A stretch of DNA of 64,000 nt from the NCBI GenBank assembly GCA_029213195.1, contig JARGNI010000023.1, positions 1 to 64,000 of the forward strand. Reading direction: 5' to 3'. Within the stretch, counting starts at the first letter, position 1, and each line of letters starts with the position of its first letter. Position numbers and translations under genes: made by a program. The stretch comes from Verrucomicrobiales bacterium. Lineage in GTDB: Bacteria; Verrucomicrobiota; Verrucomicrobiia; Verrucomicrobiales; DEV007. A model generated the notes under the pieces. It had not been told where the DNA came from and did not search any database. It saw only the letters and a list, made by a program, of their open reading frames with translations. Shown piece after piece: positions 60,932-64,000 of this stretch.

Positions 60932-63900
60932 ATGAAATCCCTGTTCCTTCTCGTTCTCACTCTCGTCGGCTTCTTTATCTGCCCCAGCAAAGCAGCAGAG
61001 CGGCCTCACATCATTCTCATCATGGTCGATGATATGGGGTTCTCGGACCTCGGGTATCATGGAGGAGAGATCGATACCCCTCATCTCGATTCGCTGGCCC
61101 ATGGCGGAGTGAGGTTTTCTCAATTCTACAATTCAGGACGTTGTTGTCCGACTCGGGCGAGCTTGATGACGGGGCTTCACCCTCACCAGACCGGGATCGG
61201 TTGGATGACGGTTCCTCCCAAGGCAAAGCCGCGCGACTCGGAGCCTCCCGCCTACCAGGGCTTCTTGAATCGCGAATGCGCGACGATTGCAGAGGTCCTG
61301 AAGGAAAGCGGCTACGCGACCCTGATGACCGGCAAGTGGCACCTCGGATACAATGACAAAGACTGCTGGCCGTTGCAGCGTGGCTTCGACAAATATTTTG
61401 GCTGCATCGCCGGTGCGACTCGATTCTTTCATCCCGAGGGGAACCGCGGGATGACGTTTGGGAATGATCCGGTCGCCGCCGTCAAGAGCACGACGGATGA
61501 GGATTTTTACACGACCGATGCGTTTACGGATTACGCGATCCAGTTCATGGGGGAACACCTCGGAGAGAAATCCAAAGAGGATCCCTTTTTCCTCTACCTC
61601 GCCTACACGGCACCCCACTGGCCTCTGCAGGCATTCGAGGACGACATCGCGAAATACCGGGGACGCTACAAGGAAGGCTGGGACAAGCTTCGAGAAGAAA
61701 GATTCCAGCGGCAATTGGAGAGTGGATTGATCCGCGGAGAGACGAAACCTTCTCCGAGAACGCCCGGGATCCCGGACTGGGAATCTCTCGATGAGAAAAA
61801 GCGCGACGAGATGGACCTGAAAATGGCGGTCTACGCAGCGATGGTGGATCGGGTCGATCAGAACATCGGTAAACTGACTGATTTCCTGCACGATGAAGGG
61901 ATCTTCGACGATACCCTGATCCTCTTCCTCTCCGACAATGGCGCCTGCCAGGAGGGTGGTATGCTAGGGCGAGGGGAGTTTTACGATCGGGAGAAGCGAA
62001 ACCTGCAAGGCGCCAACAGTTACGGCGAAGCCTGGGCCAATGCGGGGAGTACTCCCTTCCGCTACTACAAGCACTTCGTCCACGAGGGGGGAGCGGCCAC
62101 GCCATTCTTCATGCATTGGCCGTCCAAGATCGGTTTGCGGGATTCCTGGTATCGAGAGCCTGGAACCCTCATCGACATCCTGCCGACGCTGATCGATGTT
62201 GCGGGAGCGGAGTATCCGAAAGAAGCTCACGGGAATCCACTGCCGGAGCTCGAAGGCGTATCGCTTCGACCTGCTTTCGACTCGAAACCCCTCGAACGAG
62301 AGGAGCCGATTTTTCTCGAGCATGAAACCAATGCTTCGATTCGGGACGGGAAGTGGAAACTGGTGGGCAAGTCGGTTTCCATGTTGGGCGGAACTGACGA
62401 AGAGCAGTGGGAACTTTACGATATGGACTCGGATCGGACCGAGACTCGGAACCTCGTCGAGGAGCATCCTGATAAGGTCGCGGAACTGTCGAAGAAATGG
62501 GAAGAGTGGGCACAACGGGTCGATGTTTATCCTCGTGGGCAGATCAGCCCCCGCTCCGCGGTGCAGGGAAAGGCGAAACAACAGCCTGCCCCCACGGAGG
62601 AAATGAAGCCCGAGCGCGATGCTCCCTCCATCGGGGGAAGGGGATTCACGGTGTCCGCGACAGTCGAGAACGAAAGCCCCAAGGGAGTCGTCCTCGCCCA
62701 GGGAGGGAATGCCTTCGGGTATTCTCTCTTCTTCGAGGAAGGGAAGCCGGCCTTTGCCTGGAGAAATGAGCAGAATCTGGAAGTGATTCGTTCCAGCATG
62801 GCCTTCACCGGCAAGGTGGAACTCACGGTCCAGGTTGAGGAAGAAAAGATCACCCTGAGAGCCAAGAGTGCGAAGCAGGATTCGATCACGATCGGAAAGA
62901 TCGAGGGCCTGATGAAAGAGCAGCCCGGCCTGGGGCTTTTTGTGGGAGGCGATGGAGTCCACGCCGTCGCGGAGTATGAAGTTCCGAATCGGTTCAATGG
63001 GGTCATCCATTCTCATCGGGTTCTGGTCGATTTTCCCAAGGTGACGATGCGTACTCCGTGGGGAGAATCGCTCGATGAGTCCCAGGTCTGGCAGGAGTAT
63101 CCGCGACCTCAACTACGACGGGATCAGTGGGTCAACCTCAACGGCCCTTGGAAGTTCGCCGTGACCGGGAAGGACCAGGAGCAAGCACCGAGCGATTGGG
63201 AAGGCGACATCCTCGTTCCCTTTGCCATCGAGGCACCGCTTTCTGGAGTCGAGCGCCGATTCTATCCCGAGGATGTGTTGTGGTATCAGCGCGGCTTCGA
63301 GATCGAGAAGAAGGAAGGAAAACGCTATCGCTTGAACTTTGAAGCCGTCGACTACGAATCGACCGTATGGGTGAACGGGGTTGAAGTCGGTACCAATCGA
63401 GGGGGGAACTTACCCTTCTCCTTCGATATCACCGAAGCGGCTCGTGATGGAGACAATGAGGTGATGCTGCGGGTGACGGACGCCACGGACAGCGCTTATC
63501 AATTGCATGGGAAGCAACGGCTCAACCCGAAAGGGATCTGGTATACCCCGGTATCGGGAATCTGGCAGACAGTCTGGATGGAAGAAGTTCCCGAGGCGAG
63601 CATCCGCAACCTCAAGATCACTCCCAAGCTCAGCGGACGCATCTATGTCGAGATCGACGCGGACGGTGAAGAGAAAGGAACCGAAGCGACGGTTTCGGTT
63701 TTCCTCGGTGAACAACTCGTGGCGCGCAAATCAAGCGATACCGGGACCGTCATGGTATCGATTCCGAATCCGCGCTACTGGTCACCCGACTTTCCGAATC
63801 TCTACGACCTCAAGGTCGAGATGGGAGACGATGTCGTGCATTCCTATGTGGGGATCCGCGAGACTTCGGTAAAGAAGGATGAGAATGGGCACTTGCGTTT

Positions 63901-64000
63901 CTATCTCAATGACCGTCCTCTCTTTCACTGGGGCACCCTCGACCAGGGGTGGTGGCCCGATGGTCTCCTCACCCCTCCTTCCGATGAAGCGATGGTTTCC
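60932..64000 (+). CDS. Sulfatase - lectin-like - GH2 glycosidase fusion, runs off the end
   Basis: One open frame for at least 1023 codons. Signal peptide to about residue 22. Sulfatase domain to about 530: MVDDMG (31-36), formylglycine Cys C71 in RCCPTRASLMTG, GKWHLGY, FLSDNGA. A beta-rich, LamG-like module follows (about 567-695, FTVSATVENESPKGVVLAQGG-like start). From about 717 GH2 features appear: QLRRDQWVNLNGPWKF, WYQRGFEI, FEAVDYESTVWVNG and LNPKGIWYTPVSGIWQTVWME. It then enters the TIM barrel with YLNDRPLFHWG. The catalytic Glu residues lie beyond the window. It should both remove sulfate and hydrolyse a beta-glycoside of a sulfated glycan. Confidence 0.9.
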   Translation, partial: MKSLFLLVLTLVGFFICPSKAAERPHIILIMVDDMGFSDLGYHGGEIDTPHLDSLAHGGVRFSQFYNSGRCCPTRASLMTGLHPHQTGIGWMTVPPKAKPRDSEPPAYQGFLNRECATIAEVLKESGYATLMTGKWHLGYNDKDCWPLQRGFDKYFGCIAGATRFFHPEGNRGMTFGNDPVAAVKSTTDEDFYTTDAFTDYAIQFMGEHLGEKSKEDPFFLYLAYTAPHWPLQAFEDDIAKYRGRYKEGWDKLREERFQRQLESGLIRGETKPSPRTPGIPDWESLDEKKRDEMDLKMAVYAAMVDRVDQNIGKLTDFLHDEGIFDDTLILFLSDNGACQEGGMLGRGEFYDREKRNLQGANSYGEAWANAGSTPFRYYKHFVHEGGAATPFFMHWPSKIGLRDSWYREPGTLIDILPTLIDVAGAEYPKEAHGNPLPELEGVSLRPAFDSKPLEREEPIFLEHETNASIRDGKWKLVGKSVSMLGGTDEEQWELYDMDSDRTETRNLVEEHPDKVAELSKKWEEWAQRVDVYPRGQISPRSAVQGKAKQQPAPTEEMKPERDAPSIGGRGFTVSATVENESPKGVVLAQGGNAFGYSLFFEEGKPAFAWRNEQNLEVIRSSMAFTGKVELTVQVEEEKITLRAKSAKQDSITIGKIEGLMKEQPGLGLFVGGDGVHAVAEYEVPNRFNGVIHSHRVLVDFPKVTMRTPWGESLDESQVWQEYPRPQLRRDQWVNLNGPWKFAVTGKDQEQAPSDWEGDILVPFAIEAPLSGVERRFYPEDVLWYQRGFEIEKKEGKRYRLNFEAVDYESTVWVNGVEVGTNRGGNLPFSFDITEAARDGDNEVMLRVTDATDSAYQLHGKQRLNPKGIWYTPVSGIWQTVWMEEVPEASIRNLKITPKLSGRIYVEIDADGEEKGTEATVSVFLGEQLVARKSSDTGTVMVSIPNPRYWSPDFPNLYDLKVEMGDDVVHSYVGIRETSVKKDENGHLRFYLNDRPLFHWGTLDQGWWPDGLLTPPSDEAMVS

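Overview
The window reads as chromosomal DNA of a Verrucomicrobiota-type (PVC group) bacterium. Evidence: several one-Cys sulfatases; PQQ-like beta-propellers opening with the PVC-style WPAWRGPRGDG; a 1021-residue 'membrane-bound dehydrogenase'/cytochrome c protein; Tat-exported Gfo/Idh oxidoreductases with QKP in place of EKP; many secreted proteins of unknown function. Hand counts of 120-base samples give about 52-62% GC in genes, 41% in the leader of the tolC-like gene and 45% near 36.3 kb. Class and order cannot be settled from this sequence. No rRNA, tRNA, CRISPR array, transposase or integrase was seen.

Layout. 0.1-5.2 kb: DUF721/DciA-like, folB, SOUL haem-binding protein, PQQ-like propeller, phoU, Tat Gfo/Idh. 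5.2-9.1 kb (minus): an SbcD-SbcC-like nuclease/ATPase pair. 9.3-12.3 kb: a glycosidase-glycosyltransferase fusion and a YjbQ protein. 12.5-18.3 kb: a TolC-like outer-membrane protein, a short SecA-like ATPase, a HlyD-like adaptor and an 87-residue protein, which look like an export system (the top finding). 18.3-23.5 kb: PQQ-like membrane protein, AI-2E family permease, EF-hand serine hydrolase, an I78-like inhibitor lipoprotein and ecotin. 23.7-31.6 kb: a tightly overlapping purine operon, purC-purS-purL-purQ-purM-purF. 31.7-38.5 kb: tiny entericidin-like lipoprotein, giant dehydrogenase/cytochrome, M23 peptidase, small membrane protein, treZ. 38.6-41.2 kb: thioredoxin with a strong terminator, sulfatase, lipoprotein.

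41.3-54.7 kb is one continuous plus-strand block with gaps from a 4-nt overlap to 58 nt. A GntR/HutC regulator with an inverted repeat at its start is followed by a CoA-acylating aldehyde dehydrogenase, zinc dehydrogenase, class II aldolase, uronate-dehydrogenase-like enzyme, Gfo/Idh dehydrogenase, two TIM-barrel epimerases and a ROK kinase. Five further genes follow and a perfect hairpin ends the block. The first nine genes look like a catabolic route for a uronate- or polyol-like sugar that matches no pathway I can name exactly. 54.8-64 kb: secreted protein, DUF3311-like plus sodium/solute symporter, aldo/keto reductase, sulfatase, SufE, and a sulfatase fused to a GH2 glycosidase that runs off the end.

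Taken together, the accessory genes suggest a heterotroph degrading sulfated polysaccharides: sulfatases and GH2 remove sulfate and release sugars, the symporter may import them, and the 41-50 kb operon may oxidise and cleave them. Functions are inferred from motifs and family knowledge; no search was run.
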